NCBI GenBank assembly: GCA_016178625.1 | Contig: JACOSX010000058.1 | Span: forward strand, 1 to 38,448 | Origin: Ignavibacteria bacterium | GTDB taxonomy: Bacteria; Bacteroidota; Ignavibacteria; UBA10030; SZUA-254 | Length of the DNA: 38,448 nucleotides | Reading direction: 5' to 3' | In this document: piece by piece, positions 8,430-16,713 of the stretch | Layout of the letters: each line of letters opens with the position of its first letter | How positions within the stretch are numbered: the first letter of the stretch is position 1 | The notes under the pieces: generated by a model | What the model saw: only the letters and a program-made list of their open reading frames with translations | The model's database searches: none | What the model was told of the DNA's origin: nothing | Position numbers and translations under genes: made by a program

Positions 8430-9008
8430 TTAGTGTATTATTGTGTTGAAACGGTTCATCGCCGTTTCCAAACGTTCTGGCAACGTGTGGATAATAGCAT
8501 CACATGCTGCCTGCCTTGCCTTGTTGACCTCGGTGATCTCCTTATCGTCGAACCGACAGAGAACAAAATCTGCCATCTTACTCTTCTCTTTGGGCATCGA
8601 GGGTGCCGCAATTCCAAAACGTAATCTCGGAAACTCATCCGACTGCAAGTGATAGATGATCGAATACAAACCATTGTGACCACCTGAGCTGCCTCTTTGT
8701 CGAAGCCTCAACGTGCCGAGCGGTAGATGGAAATCGTCGACCACAACCAGGGTATGTTTAAGGTCAAGCCCCCGTTCTTCGAGTACTTCTCTTACCGCGA
8801 CCCCTGAATTGTTCATATAGGTTAAGGGCTTCACGAGGATCAGGACTTCTCCTCGAACTTTTTTCTCTCCTATGAGATACTCGCCTCTGCCTTCAACAAC
8901 GTCGATGCCGACCTTTTCTGCTATTGCGTCAACGATAGCGAATCCAATATTATGTCGCGTGCCTTCGTACTCATATCCCGGATTTCCAAGTCCGACAACA
9001 ACTCGCAC
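8430..9008 (-). CDS. pth: Peptidyl-tRNA hydrolase
   Basis: Cytosolic esterase that recycles tRNA from prematurely released peptidyl-tRNA. The N-terminal GLGNPGYEYEGTRHNIGF includes Asn9 and catalytic His19. PLTYMNNSG holds Asn66, VVVDDFHLPLG holds the catalytic-pair aspartate at 91/92, and SSGGHNGL holds Asn112. The size of 192 residues is normal. It lies 24 bases after rplY, a gene order common across bacteria. Confidence 0.96.
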   Translation of the reverse strand: MRVVVGLGNPGYEYEGTRHNIGFAIVDAIAEKVGIDVVEGRGEYLIGEKKVRGEVLILVKPLTYMNNSGVAVREVLEERGLDLKHTLVVVDDFHLPLGTLRLRQRGSSGGHNGLYSIIYHLQSDEFPRLRFGIAAPSMPKEKSKMADFVLCRFDDKEITEVNKARQAACDAIIHTLPERLETAMNRFNTIIH

Positions 9009-9032
9009 GATGCAATGAGAATGCTTGACTGG

Positions 9033-9746
9033 CTACTTCTTTTCTTCTTTTGCAGGAGCAGCAGCCTTCGTGGGAACTTCAGGTTTCTTTTCGGCCGCTT
9101 CACCCTCAGCCCCTTCTTCAGGTTTCTTACCCTTCCCGATTACTTCTGGCTCCACTGCCTCTTCTGCGACCGGTGTGCCTGGTGTAGGTTCCTTCTCAAT
9201 GGTTGGCGGTACCACACCAACGATGGAGCTGTTTTCATTTTCCAGAATCGCGATATTCTCAACTTTCAGGTCACGAACATGAACGAAGTGGTTGATCTTC
9301 AGTTCAGCAACGTTCACTTCGATATGATCTGGGATATGTTTGGGCAGACACGATATCTTAAGACGGTGGATGACCTGTTGAAGGACGCCGCCATCGCGAA
9401 CTCCGACTGGTGTTCCACCAGTGATCGTGATGGGGACTTCCAGCGTGATTTCTTCATTCTCGCGTAACCCTTGAAGATCGAAGTGAATAGGTCGGTCGGT
9501 GACGGGATCGAACTGAATTGCACGCAGGATACAGTTTTTGTCGTTACCAGTGTTCAACTTCAAATTGACGATATGAGTTTCGGAGGTGTAGATCAGAGGC
9601 TTCAAGCTCTTCTCTGCTACTGTAATGGGAATATTTTCTTCCCCGTGGATGTAGAATACGCCTGGGATATTTCCGTCTCGTCGCAGAGCACGCGTATGTT
9701 TTCCTTTTTGGGTCCGCACTTCTGCTTGCAATGTTAGTTCACGCAT
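9033..9746 (-). CDS. rplY: 50S ribosomal protein L25 (general stress protein Ctc form)
   Basis: 5S rRNA-binding protein. The N-terminal L25 domain (about 1-95) starts ELTLQAEVRTQKGKHTRALR and contains GVFYIHGEENIPI. A C-terminal TL5/CTC beta-barrel domain follows (about 96-185), with SCLPKHIPDHIEVNVAEL. The last 50 residues are a low-complexity Glu/Lys/Ala/Pro tail. At 237 residues it is the long two-domain form. It lies 14 bases downstream of prs, the usual prs-rplY-pth order. Confidence 0.96.
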   Translation of the reverse strand: MRELTLQAEVRTQKGKHTRALRRDGNIPGVFYIHGEENIPITVAEKSLKPLIYTSETHIVNLKLNTGNDKNCILRAIQFDPVTDRPIHFDLQGLRENEEITLEVPITITGGTPVGVRDGGVLQQVIHRLKISCLPKHIPDHIEVNVAELKINHFVHVRDLKVENIAILENENSSIVGVVPPTIEKEPTPGTPVAEEAVEPEVIGKGKKPEEGAEGEAAEKKPEVPTKAAAPAKEEKK

Positions 9747-9760
9747 AGAGAATCCTTTTT

Positions 9761-10708
9761 TTATCCTTTGTCGACATCGAACAATGAACTGATAGACTGA
9801 TTATTAAAACCTCGTTGAATTGCTTCACCGAACAGGTCGGCAACCGATAGTACTTCAATCTTTCCTGAAGCTGTGCACTTTGAGTCCAGGGCTATCGTAT
9901 CAGTGACAAACAACTTTGTCACATCGGCAGCGCTAATTCGTTCGGCTGCCTTGCCTGAAAGCAACGGATGCGTACACGCACCGAAAATCTTATTCGCCCC
10001 TGCTTTCTTGAGTGCTTGAACGGCATTGCAAAACGTCCCACCGGTGTCGATCAAGTCGTCAACGATAAGAATGTTTCGACCCTCGGCATTGCCGATGATA
10101 TTCATGACCTCAACCTGGTTAGGGTTTGGTCTGCGCTTATCTATGAGAATCAAATCGGCGTCCAGTCGCTTTGCAAACGCCCTTGCCATCTTAATTCCAC
10201 CGACATCAGGGGAAACGACGGTCAAGTTTGGTATCTTCTTGTTCGCGAAGAACGAGACGTACACCGCAGACGAATATAAATGATCTACGGGAATATCAAA
10301 GAACCCCTGAATCTGAGGAGCATGAAGATCCATTGTGATCACACGATCCGCTCCAGCCTCTGCAAGAAGATTCGCGACGAGCTTTGCCGTTATTGAGACC
10401 CTCGGCTGATCTTTCCGATCCTGGCGCGCATAGCCGAAGTAGGGTATCACTGCTGTCACGCGACGTGCAGATGCACGCTTAGCAGCATCGACCATGATGA
10501 GCACTTCCAGCAGGTTATCGGCTGGTGGATTGGTCGATTGGATGATGAAAACATCGCTGCCACGGATGTTCTCATTGTACTTTACCCAAATTTCACCGTC
10601 ACTAAAGTTCCGTATCTCACACTTCCCAAGAGGAGTACCAGCGCTTTCGGCAATTCTTTCGGCGAGTCGAGGATTCGACCTGCCCGCGAAAAGTTTCAGT
10701 TCAGGCAT
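9761..10708 (-). CDS. prs: Ribose-phosphate pyrophosphokinase
   Basis: Makes PRPP from ribose 5-phosphate and ATP for purine, pyrimidine, histidine, tryptophan and NAD synthesis. FSDGEIWVKYNENIRGSDVF (35-54), the flexible-loop region YARQDRK (93-99), the signature DRVITMDLHAPQIQGFFDIP (121-140) and the PRPP-binding loop VDDLIDTGGT (216-225) are all intact. At 315 residues it is a standard class I enzyme. It is the first gene of the prs-rplY-pth-rpsF-ssb-rpsR-rplI run and has its own promoter at 10797-10825. Confidence 0.97.
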   Translation of the reverse strand: MPELKLFAGRSNPRLAERIAESAGTPLGKCEIRNFSDGEIWVKYNENIRGSDVFIIQSTNPPADNLLEVLIMVDAAKRASARRVTAVIPYFGYARQDRKDQPRVSITAKLVANLLAEAGADRVITMDLHAPQIQGFFDIPVDHLYSSAVYVSFFANKKIPNLTVVSPDVGGIKMARAFAKRLDADLILIDKRRPNPNQVEVMNIIGNAEGRNILIVDDLIDTGGTFCNAVQALKKAGANKIFGACTHPLLSGKAAERISAADVTKLFVTDTIALDSKCTASGKIEVLSVADLFGEAIQRGFNNQSISSLFDVDKG

Positions 10709-10796
10709 TCAAGAGTTAATGACGGGACAGAAAACATTCAGATCTATTGCTGGAAAGCTCGAAAATCAACTGCTTTCGCGAGAAATTTTGGTACCT

Positions 10797-10825
10797 AATA
10801 TACGCAAATTCTGAAAATCTTGCAA
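10797..10825 (-). promoter_or_regulatory. prs: Sigma70-like promoter of prs
   Basis: On the minus strand TTGCAA (10825-10820) and TATATT (10802-10797) are 17 bases apart, with a GCG before the -10 box. The same GTATATT core is used before rpmB. It gives a 5' untranslated region of about 80 bases. Confidence 0.65.
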
Positions 10826-10973
10826 GGAGATTTTCGTGTTGATGGGGTAAAGAACATCCTCTAGAAAGGGAGTGTTATTCTTGATGCTTTGCAACCCCGG
10901 AGTGAGTTCATGCCGAACGTTAGGATAAACTCAACTCTAATTGACTGAGATAATAGATGAGTGCTTGGGGGCG

Positions 10974-13900
10974 CTATTTCATGAGTACCATCTTCCGCGT
11001 CTCATGAAATTCATGCTTATCTTCCCCAAGAGCGAAGAATCTATAAAAGTACAGACCGGATGCCAAATTGGAAGCGTTCAGTGTGAGAGCATGTTTTCCT
11101 GCTACATACTCCTGGTGATCGACGAGACTTGCCACTTCCTGACCGAGGATATTGAAAATCTTGATGGTCACAATTGACTGTATTGGTAAATCGAACTCAA
11201 TCCTTGTTATTGGATTGAATGGATTCGGATAATTCTGGTGCAGGGCAAAGTCTCTTGGTACATTTGGGAACGATTCGGTGCTGAGCGTGATTGATTTGAC
11301 CTCGGAATCATACACTTGTACTGAGCCGTCGTGAGTTGACGCGAATGAATGAAGAGACGCGCCGGTTGCAGCATTACTCAACTTGAGTGACCGCAAAGAA
11401 GGTTGACTCATATGCCACCTTATTGTGATCGGATACGAAAATGCCTGAATGTTGATAGACAAAGACTGGTGAGCATCAGTAAGTAATCCGACTAGATTGT
11501 TCGACGTGAACCGGGCGTCAAACCCTCCTTGTGGGGGCAAGGGAGGGAGTTCATATTCCTCTTGGGAGAATGATCGGTTTTCCGGAGTTCCAAAGTAAAG
11601 AGTCTGAGCGTGCCCCTCTCGGTCGGTGATTGTCAGTGTGTTGAATTGCTGCAACTCATTGGTGAATGGTGCAGTTGCCGCTTGCTTCGGTGCATTCGAA
11701 GTGCCATTGAGAACAAGCTTTCCCGTTCCTGATATCTTGATCCAGTAAGCTTTCGCCGATCGGATCGAATCACTAATTGCATAGCTGCCGTTGAAGCTAA
11801 AGTAATTGCTGTGCACGATGCCTGCAGGGATTTGTTGCACACTGCCAGCCGCCACAGGTGAAGAAATAGATCCAATCATATTCCACCCGTCTACCACCGT
11901 AATAGTGTCAGTGAGTCGTGGAAAACCTTCCATAGGAACGTCTTGGGCAGTCGCAAACTTGACCCAGTATCCTCGACCGTTCTTCAACGTATCCGCAACA
12001 AAGTATGTGTTTGAGAATCCAAAGGCATTTGAAATCGCAGAAGGAAATACCTTAACCTTTCTGCTGTTGGTCATGGTTAGAGGAATGGAGACCATGTTCC
12101 AGCTCGCGATGAACGAGTAGTAGTTCGGTGATTTGTGTGAGATCTCAAACGAGGTCACCGACGAATTGGTAATTGCAAACGAGTTCTGGGTTTTCATGTT
12201 GATAGAGAACACGGATCCATGAGTACCGGCGTCCCGGAGGACAAACGTTCCGAGAGGGAAGTAACTGTTGTTCCAAGTAAGCGTAACCGGATATCCCCCA
12301 GGTCCCGCCTGTAGGGAACCCGTATACAGATTCTCTTGATGGGTGGGGGTCACAAGGTCGCGCAAATCAATGAGAGTTCCTCGAGTTGGTGGGATCGACC
12401 AACGACCGTCGAAAGCCCCGGGCGGTGGCGATGAGGGAAGCTCCGTTTCGCCAAACTGGGGATCGATTCCGTCGGTGGCTCCAGAGATCGCTCCGAACTG
12501 TAACGTGTCGATCCCGGACCCATTGTTACGAATGATCAGTGTATCGGTGAATTCGAAAGGATGCTTGTAAATATAATCCATCCTTCCGAGATACCAGCTC
12601 GAGAATCTCTTCACGGAGTCGAGGGAGATCGCAACGAGATCACTGTCGATGTAATCCGTCTTCCCCATATTCGTGATGATGCCACTTGAGTCACGGAATA
12701 GTGCGAGATTGTCAATCGAGATTTGTGTCTCAGCGGTATCGTAACGCAAGGACATCAAGGAGAGATAGTTGCTTCCACCTTTCGCCGTAATTTTATAGGA
12801 CCGTTTCACGGAGATCGAGTCGGGAAGTCGCGGCGGCGGAGAGTTGGGATAGACTGTCATCAGGATAGTATCAGGTTCGGTTCCTGTCGGATAAAACTGG
12901 AGATAGGTAATCGGACTCTCAAACCGATATTGTTGAGTTGACCCCTGACGGATTGCTCGCTTGACGGTTCCGGCTTTCATTATCCCGCTTCCCTGGAATG
13001 CTTGTGGATCCGAATTCAAAATCGTGAGAGTATCAATCGGACGGAGGCTCAAATTCCCGATCGCTGAGAAATTATTCTTCACGTCGATGTTGCCGGCTGA
13101 CGATATGTTTGTGCCATCTGCGATAAAGAGATTATAGAATTTTCCATTGACCTGTCCGGTGTTCGATAACGAGACAGTTGATCGTGAAGGAATCAATATT
13201 CCCGCGGTGCCCACGAGGAAATTTCCGCCCGTGACGATTTCGATACTAGATAATGGATCGATCTCTAATGTCCCATCAATAGCGATGTCGCCCTTCACGA
13301 CGAGCTGGCTTAACCCGATACCGATCGTCAGCTTTGTTCCTGCAGCAATCCGCAATCCCGCGAGATTAATCTGTTGCTGCGTCACGCGCAAGATCGGCTT
13401 ATTTGTAGTGGCTGGGATATATACACTATCGAGCTTTTCCGGTGGACCTGCGGGGCTCCAGTTACTGGGAGTTGTCCAGAGGGTGTCTACCGCGCCCGTC
13501 CACCTACGCACTGGCAAAGGGGAAACACCAGAACAAACTATTGTTCCACCGAGGCCCGCGGCAAAAAGTGCCCCACCGCCTGTGCCTGCTCGAACGAACT
13601 GAACATCCCATAATGTGTGAGTCGTGGCGCTGCTCTGAACGTTCCATGTTGTACCAGCGTCGATTGTTTTGATCACCGTCCCATCGTCACCCACTGCCCA
13701 CCCGGTCGATGGCGAAGCGAACGTTACTCCATAGAAACTTGCGTCGTTGTTGGTGGTCTGCGTTATCCACGTGGTTCCACCATTCGTCGTATAGAGAACC
13801 AGTCCGAAATCTCCGACGACGTACACTTTATTGGCGTCAATGATCTCCAAAGAATAAAGGGTGCGAGTGGTGGTGCTGGTTTGGTTAACCCACGTATGAC

Positions 13901-15326
13901 CGCCATTGGTAGTCTTGATAATTACTCCACCATAGCCGACCGACCATCCTATGTTTCCATCGAGGAATTGAATTTTAAGCAATGATGTGGTTGTATGCGA
14001 GGTCTCGGCGATCCATGAAGAACCACTGTTGGTGGTGCCGAGCACTGTTCCAAAATCTCCAACCGCCCAACCGTTAGTAGTGTTGACGAAATACACTGAA
14101 TACAGTGTTGGATCAGTGTGACTATTTTGTTCAAACCATGACAAGCCACCGTTTGTTGTCTTTACGATGATGGCACTATCTCCGACGGCCCATCCTAAAT
14201 TGCTATTGAGGATATAGATCCCATAGAGCGTCTGAAATACACTGCTTGGTTGTGGAGCCCAGGAAAGTCCCCCATCGGTTGAATGCACGATAGTTCCTTC
14301 TTCGCCGACTGCCCAACCGCCAGTTGTTGTTGGGAAGTGGATGGCGTTTAGAGTGTTCTTGACACCACTTGATTGCAATTGCCATGTTACACCACCATCT
14401 GTTGTTGCTCCAATTGTCCCAAAATCCCCGACGGCCCAACCCACTGACGAGTTGATAAAACGAACACCGAAGAGATCATTGTATGTCTTACTCGATTGGC
14501 TAAACCAGAGAAAGCCGCCGTTTGTGGTTTTAAGAATGGTACCGAAGGCACCGACAGCCCAGCCTGTCAATGACGAAGTAAATTGGACACCATACAGACT
14601 CAAATCAGTGCCGCTGACCTGCGGGGTCCACGTGCTACCGCCGTTACTCGTTCGTAGTATCAGTCCGAACGCTCCAGTTGTGAAGCCTATCATTGGAGAA
14701 GTGAAATTAACGCTATATAAACTCTGAGTTGTTCCGCTGGCTTGAGGAGTCCAAGTTGTTCCGCCGTTTGTCGTGGCCAAGATAGCGCCCGATGTCCCAA
14801 CTGCCCATCCTGTCGTCGCGTTCAGGAAATAAAATCCATAAATGGTTGAAGCTGTTCCAGTGCTTTCCGATGCCCACGTTGTACCGCCATCAGTTGTTTT
14901 GTAAATAGCTCCATCGATCCCCCCAATCCACCCTGTGGTTGACGAAACAAAATTAACTGCAAAGAGATCTTTTACTGACTGGGCATCTTGTGAGAACCAC
15001 GACGCAGCCGCATCTGTTGTTTTCATCACCCTTCCTCCTTCGCCCACTGCCCAGCCAACAGATCCAGAAATAAATTGCGTAGCGAAGAGCTGATCTGTCA
15101 CGCCGCCAGCATTCGTTTCAACCTGCCACGTTTTTCCACCGTTGCTTGTTCGTATTACTGTCCCCACTTCAGCGACTGCGACAACCGTGTCCTGATTGAC
15201 TGCCCACACGGCGTTCAGGATGTTTCCTTGAGGAAGGGGATTGACCCACTGCCACGACGTTTGTTGAGAATATGCGAACGATGTCGCAATCAAAACGAGT
15301 ACAACAAGAAGAGAAAATGTTCTCAT
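10974..15326 (-). CDS. Giant secreted YCF48/BNR beta-propeller protein with T9SS sorting domain
   Basis: A 1450-residue exported protein. A signal peptide covers residues 1-20 (hydrophobic LLVVLVLIATSFAYS). About fourteen blades of roughly 43 residues follow (about 25-600), each with a GWAVGxxGTIxxTTNGGTTW core as in YCF48/photosystem II assembly-factor-like propellers. The middle region (600-1060) is beta-rich. A double WNMVSIP/WNMIG-YWVK module lies at about 1070-1205. The C-terminus carries the type A T9SS signal (HQNYPNPFNP near 1365, then GQEVASLV and GLYFYR), so the protein is probably moved through the outer membrane and anchored or released. No catalytic motif was seen. The YCF48 likeness indicates fold, not a photosynthetic role. 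Confidence 0.9.
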   Translation of the reverse strand: MRTFSLLVVLVLIATSFAYSQQTSWQWVNPLPQGNILNAVWAVNQDTVVAVAEVGTVIRTSNGGKTWQVETNAGGVTDQLFATQFISGSVGWAVGEGGRVMKTTDAAASWFSQDAQSVKDLFAVNFVSSTTGWIGGIDGAIYKTTDGGTTWASESTGTASTIYGFYFLNATTGWAVGTSGAILATTNGGTTWTPQASGTTQSLYSVNFTSPMIGFTTGAFGLILRTSNGGSTWTPQVSGTDLSLYGVQFTSSLTGWAVGAFGTILKTTNGGFLWFSQSSKTYNDLFGVRFINSSVGWAVGDFGTIGATTDGGVTWQLQSSGVKNTLNAIHFPTTTGGWAVGEEGTIVHSTDGGLSWAPQPSSVFQTLYGIYILNSNLGWAVGDSAIIVKTTNGGLSWFEQNSHTDPTLYSVYFVNTTNGWAVGDFGTVLGTTNSGSSWIAETSHTTTSLLKIQFLDGNIGWSVGYGGVIIKTTNGGHTWVNQTSTTTRTLYSLEIIDANKVYVVGDFGLVLYTTNGGTTWITQTTNNDASFYGVTFASPSTGWAVGDDGTVIKTIDAGTTWNVQSSATTHTLWDVQFVRAGTGGGALFAAGLGGTIVCSGVSPLPVRRWTGAVDTLWTTPSNWSPAGPPEKLDSVYIPATTNKPILRVTQQQINLAGLRIAAGTKLTIGIGLSQLVVKGDIAIDGTLEIDPLSSIEIVTGGNFLVGTAGILIPSRSTVSLSNTGQVNGKFYNLFIADGTNISSAGNIDVKNNFSAIGNLSLRPIDTLTILNSDPQAFQGSGIMKAGTVKRAIRQGSTQQYRFESPITYLQFYPTGTEPDTILMTVYPNSPPPRLPDSISVKRSYKITAKGGSNYLSLMSLRYDTAETQISIDNLALFRDSSGIITNMGKTDYIDSDLVAISLDSVKRFSSWYLGRMDYIYKHPFEFTDTLIIRNNGSGIDTLQFGAISGATDGIDPQFGETELPSSPPPGAFDGRWSIPPTRGTLIDLRDLVTPTHQENLYTGSLQAGPGGYPVTLTWNNSYFPLGTFVLRDAGTHGSVFSINMKTQNSFAITNSSVTSFEISHKSPNYYSFIASWNMVSIPLTMTNSRKVKVFPSAISNAFGFSNTYFVADTLKNGRGYWVKFATAQDVPMEGFPRLTDTITVVDGWNMIGSISSPVAAGSVQQIPAGIVHSNYFSFNGSYAISDSIRSAKAYWIKISGTGKLVLNGTSNAPKQAATAPFTNELQQFNTLTITDREGHAQTLYFGTPENRSFSQEEYELPPLPPQGGFDARFTSNNLVGLLTDAHQSLSINIQAFSYPITIRWHMSQPSLRSLKLSNAATGASLHSFASTHDGSVQVYDSEVKSITLSTESFPNVPRDFALHQNYPNPFNPITRIEFDLPIQSIVTIKIFNILGQEVASLVDHQEYVAGKHALTLNASNLASGLYFYRFFALGEDKHEFHETRKMVLMK
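13510..15250 (-). repeat. About 14 tandem propeller-blade repeats
   Basis: The encoded protein repeats a unit of about 43 residues. Thirteen clear G-W/F-x-x-G...T-T/S-N/D-G-G-x-x-W units and one degenerate last unit (LFAAGLGGTIVCS) can be counted. The unit length gives about 130 bases of DNA periodicity, but the units differ at nucleotide level, so the array is old rather than freshly expanded. Confidence 0.75.
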
Positions 15327-15399
15327 ACCTATCCTATGATTGATTGGTTATGAAAATGACTTTTGGATCATTCTGTGAATTGTATGACGGTTCGTTAGT

Positions 15400-15479
15400 A
15401 ATCGGAATTACCTGGGAGGGACACCGAGGCAGCACCATGACATTGAGCTATGGTGGCAACCTTGCGCAGGTAACCGATT
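15400..15479 (-). ncRNA. Long-stem structured RNA candidate
   Basis: AATCGG plus TTACCTG (15400-15405 and 15408-15414) pair with CAGGTAACCGATT (15467-15479), giving 13 base pairs broken only by a two-base bulge. Inside, CACCAT (15433-15438) pairs with ATGGTG (15550 region: 15450-15455). The remaining interior is G/C-rich and asymmetric, as in an aptamer core. A minus-strand promoter candidate lies just upstream, so it may be the leader of the propeller gene; either strand is possible. It matches no riboswitch family that I could recognise. Confidence 0.45.
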
Positions 15480-15494
15480 GCATTCTTTAATGTG

Positions 15495-15522
15495 ATATTA
15501 GAGATCACGTTTGAAATTCCAA
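15495..15522 (-). promoter_or_regulatory. Weak promoter candidate for the propeller gene
   Basis: On the minus strand TTGGAA (15522-15517) and TAATAT (15500-15495) are 16 bases apart. Transcription would begin near 15488, just before the structured element, and give a leader of about 160 bases. Confidence 0.35.
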
Positions 15523-15766
15523 GAACCACACTGATAAAAGTCATACAGCTTTCGGGACTCCGGGGGTGAGAGAATCCACTCTAATAATATAGAGATTGTA
15601 TTTTATAATCTCAAGAGAATTCTTTCCAACATCACAAAGGGGGCCATCGTCATATTTTGAAGAGATTACGCAATTTTTCCAATTATTGTTGATTACTCAA
15701 TTAGAACATCGGACGAAGTTCGGATTCTGACTGTAAAGTGGGGTGAATAATGGACAAGCATCTCGA

Positions 15767-15796
15767 CCCTTCGCGATGAGTCTACCGCGCGAAGGG
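15767..15796. other. 9-bp stem-loop upstream of the hydrolase promoter
   Basis: CCCTTCGCG (15767-15775) and CGCGAAGGG (15788-15796) form a perfect stem with a 12-base loop. It lies about 20 bases upstream of the -35 box at 15815. It could be an operator or a leftover terminator; no T-run accompanies it. Confidence 0.4.
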
Positions 15797-15814
15797 AAGG
15801 GCGCGTGTTGATCC

Positions 15815-15843
15815 TTGACAACCGATGAATGATTTTGTATTTT
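15815..15843 (+). promoter_or_regulatory. Strong promoter giving a near-leaderless hydrolase mRNA
   Basis: A consensus -35 TTGACA (15815-15820) is 17 bases from TATTTT (15838-15843), which is followed by GG and so also resembles a TAnnTTTG box. Transcription starting about seven bases further falls at 15850-15851, exactly on the ATG of the hydrolase. No ribosome binding site precedes that ATG. Confidence 0.6.
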
Positions 15844-15850
15844 GGTTTCA

Positions 15851-16705
15851 ATGAGTAAGCTCAATGTTATTCGTGAATCGTTCGCGATCCGAAATTCTTT
15901 GGGTGAACTCATTCGAGGGGATCTGCGCTATCATAGTGAAGAAGTTAAGAAGCCTGTCATTCTTATCTGTCATAGCTTCATGTCATTTAAGGATTGGGGG
16001 TTCTTTCCCTATGTAGCAGAACGATTCGCAGAGGCGGGCTTTGCGGCGATCTCGTTCAATTTCTCCCGCAATGGTGTTGAGGACGACAATAACAGGATAA
16101 CCAATTTCAAGAATTTCGAGAGCAATACGTTCTCACAGGAACTTGCTGATCTTGAAACATTAGTATCAGCGGTAGTTCGGCGAGAAGTGGGTACCGATGT
16201 CATCGATCTTAGAAAAGTGGCATTGGTCGGACATTCTCGGGGTGGTGGGATTGCGATAGTGCATGCCTCACTCGACACGCGAGTGAAAGCACTGGTCACA
16301 TGGTCCGCGGTTTCGACGTTTGATCGGTGGACGCCTCATCAGAAAAAGAGATGGAGGGATCTCAGGTATCTACCGCTCGCGAAGGACTCCACGATCAGCC
16401 CCTTGCGCTTGGGGATTGGGCTTCTTGAGGATCTCGAGTTACACCAGGAACGGCTTTCGATACCAGACGCTGCAGCGAACATCAGAGTCCCTTGGCTGAT
16501 CATTCAGGGAAAAGCAGATGTCACTGTGCACAGTCGGGAAGCAGAAATATTATATGCATCGTCGCGGCGGTCGACGACAGAAATGAGATTACTCGACGCG
16601 GTCGGCCATTTGTATAACGCCGCGTCACCGGACGAAGATCACTATCATACACTCGATGGTATCGTCAATCTGACAATAGACTGGATTAGACCAAAACTAT
16701 CATAG
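15851..16705 (+). CDS. Alpha/beta hydrolase (dienelactone-hydrolase/esterase-like)
   Basis: A 284-residue cytosolic alpha/beta hydrolase with no signal peptide. The nucleophile elbow GHSRGG, the aspartate in QGKADVTV and the histidine in AVGHLYN give a complete Ser-Asp-His triad in the right order. HSFMSFKDWGFF provides the oxyanion-hole region. The open frame extends three codons upstream to a TTG, but that TTG lies in the -10 box, so the ATG at 15851 is preferred. It is followed by bioY after eight bases. The substrate is unknown. A BioH-like role was considered because of bioY, but the sequence gives no specific support. Confidence 0.88.
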   Translation: MSKLNVIRESFAIRNSLGELIRGDLRYHSEEVKKPVILICHSFMSFKDWGFFPYVAERFAEAGFAAISFNFSRNGVEDDNNRITNFKNFESNTFSQELADLETLVSAVVRREVGTDVIDLRKVALVGHSRGGGIAIVHASLDTRVKALVTWSAVSTFDRWTPHQKKRWRDLRYLPLAKDSTISPLRLGIGLLEDLELHQERLSIPDAAANIRVPWLIIQGKADVTVHSREAEILYASSRRSTTEMRLLDAVGHLYNAASPDEDHYHTLDGIVNLTIDWIRPKLS

Positions 16706-16713
16706 GAGTCTTC

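Larger units (their letters stand above)
15327..15850. other. Divergent intergenic region (no gene)
   Basis: A 0.5 kb spacer separates the minus-strand propeller gene from the plus-strand hydrolase. It holds the structured element at 15400-15479, a weak promoter for the propeller gene at 15495-15522, an AT-rich stretch with a GAGATT/AATCTC inverted repeat near 15590-15612, a 9-bp stem-loop at 15767-15796 and a good promoter at 15815-15843. No credible open reading frame lies inside it. Confidence 0.7.

Noticed and set aside
13147-13602. 151-residue plus-strand open frame
   Set aside because: It is a shadow of the giant propeller gene; no start signal or domain.
13510-15250. CRISPR array or tandem DNA repeat
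   Set aside because: The periodicity is a protein-level blade repeat; the DNA units are diverged and lie inside one open frame.
10974-15326. Photosystem II assembly factor (YCF48) as a functional assignment
   Set aside because: The similarity is to the repeat only; the signal peptide and T9SS domain indicate an exported protein, and no photosynthesis genes are present.
15400-15479. SAM-I (S-box) riboswitch
   Set aside because: GGAGGGAC and GGCAACC appear on the plus strand, but the four-way helix plan of SAM-I cannot be drawn and no methionine gene follows.
15842-15850. TTG start giving a three-residue longer hydrolase
   Set aside because: The codon overlaps the predicted -10 box, so it would not be in the transcript.
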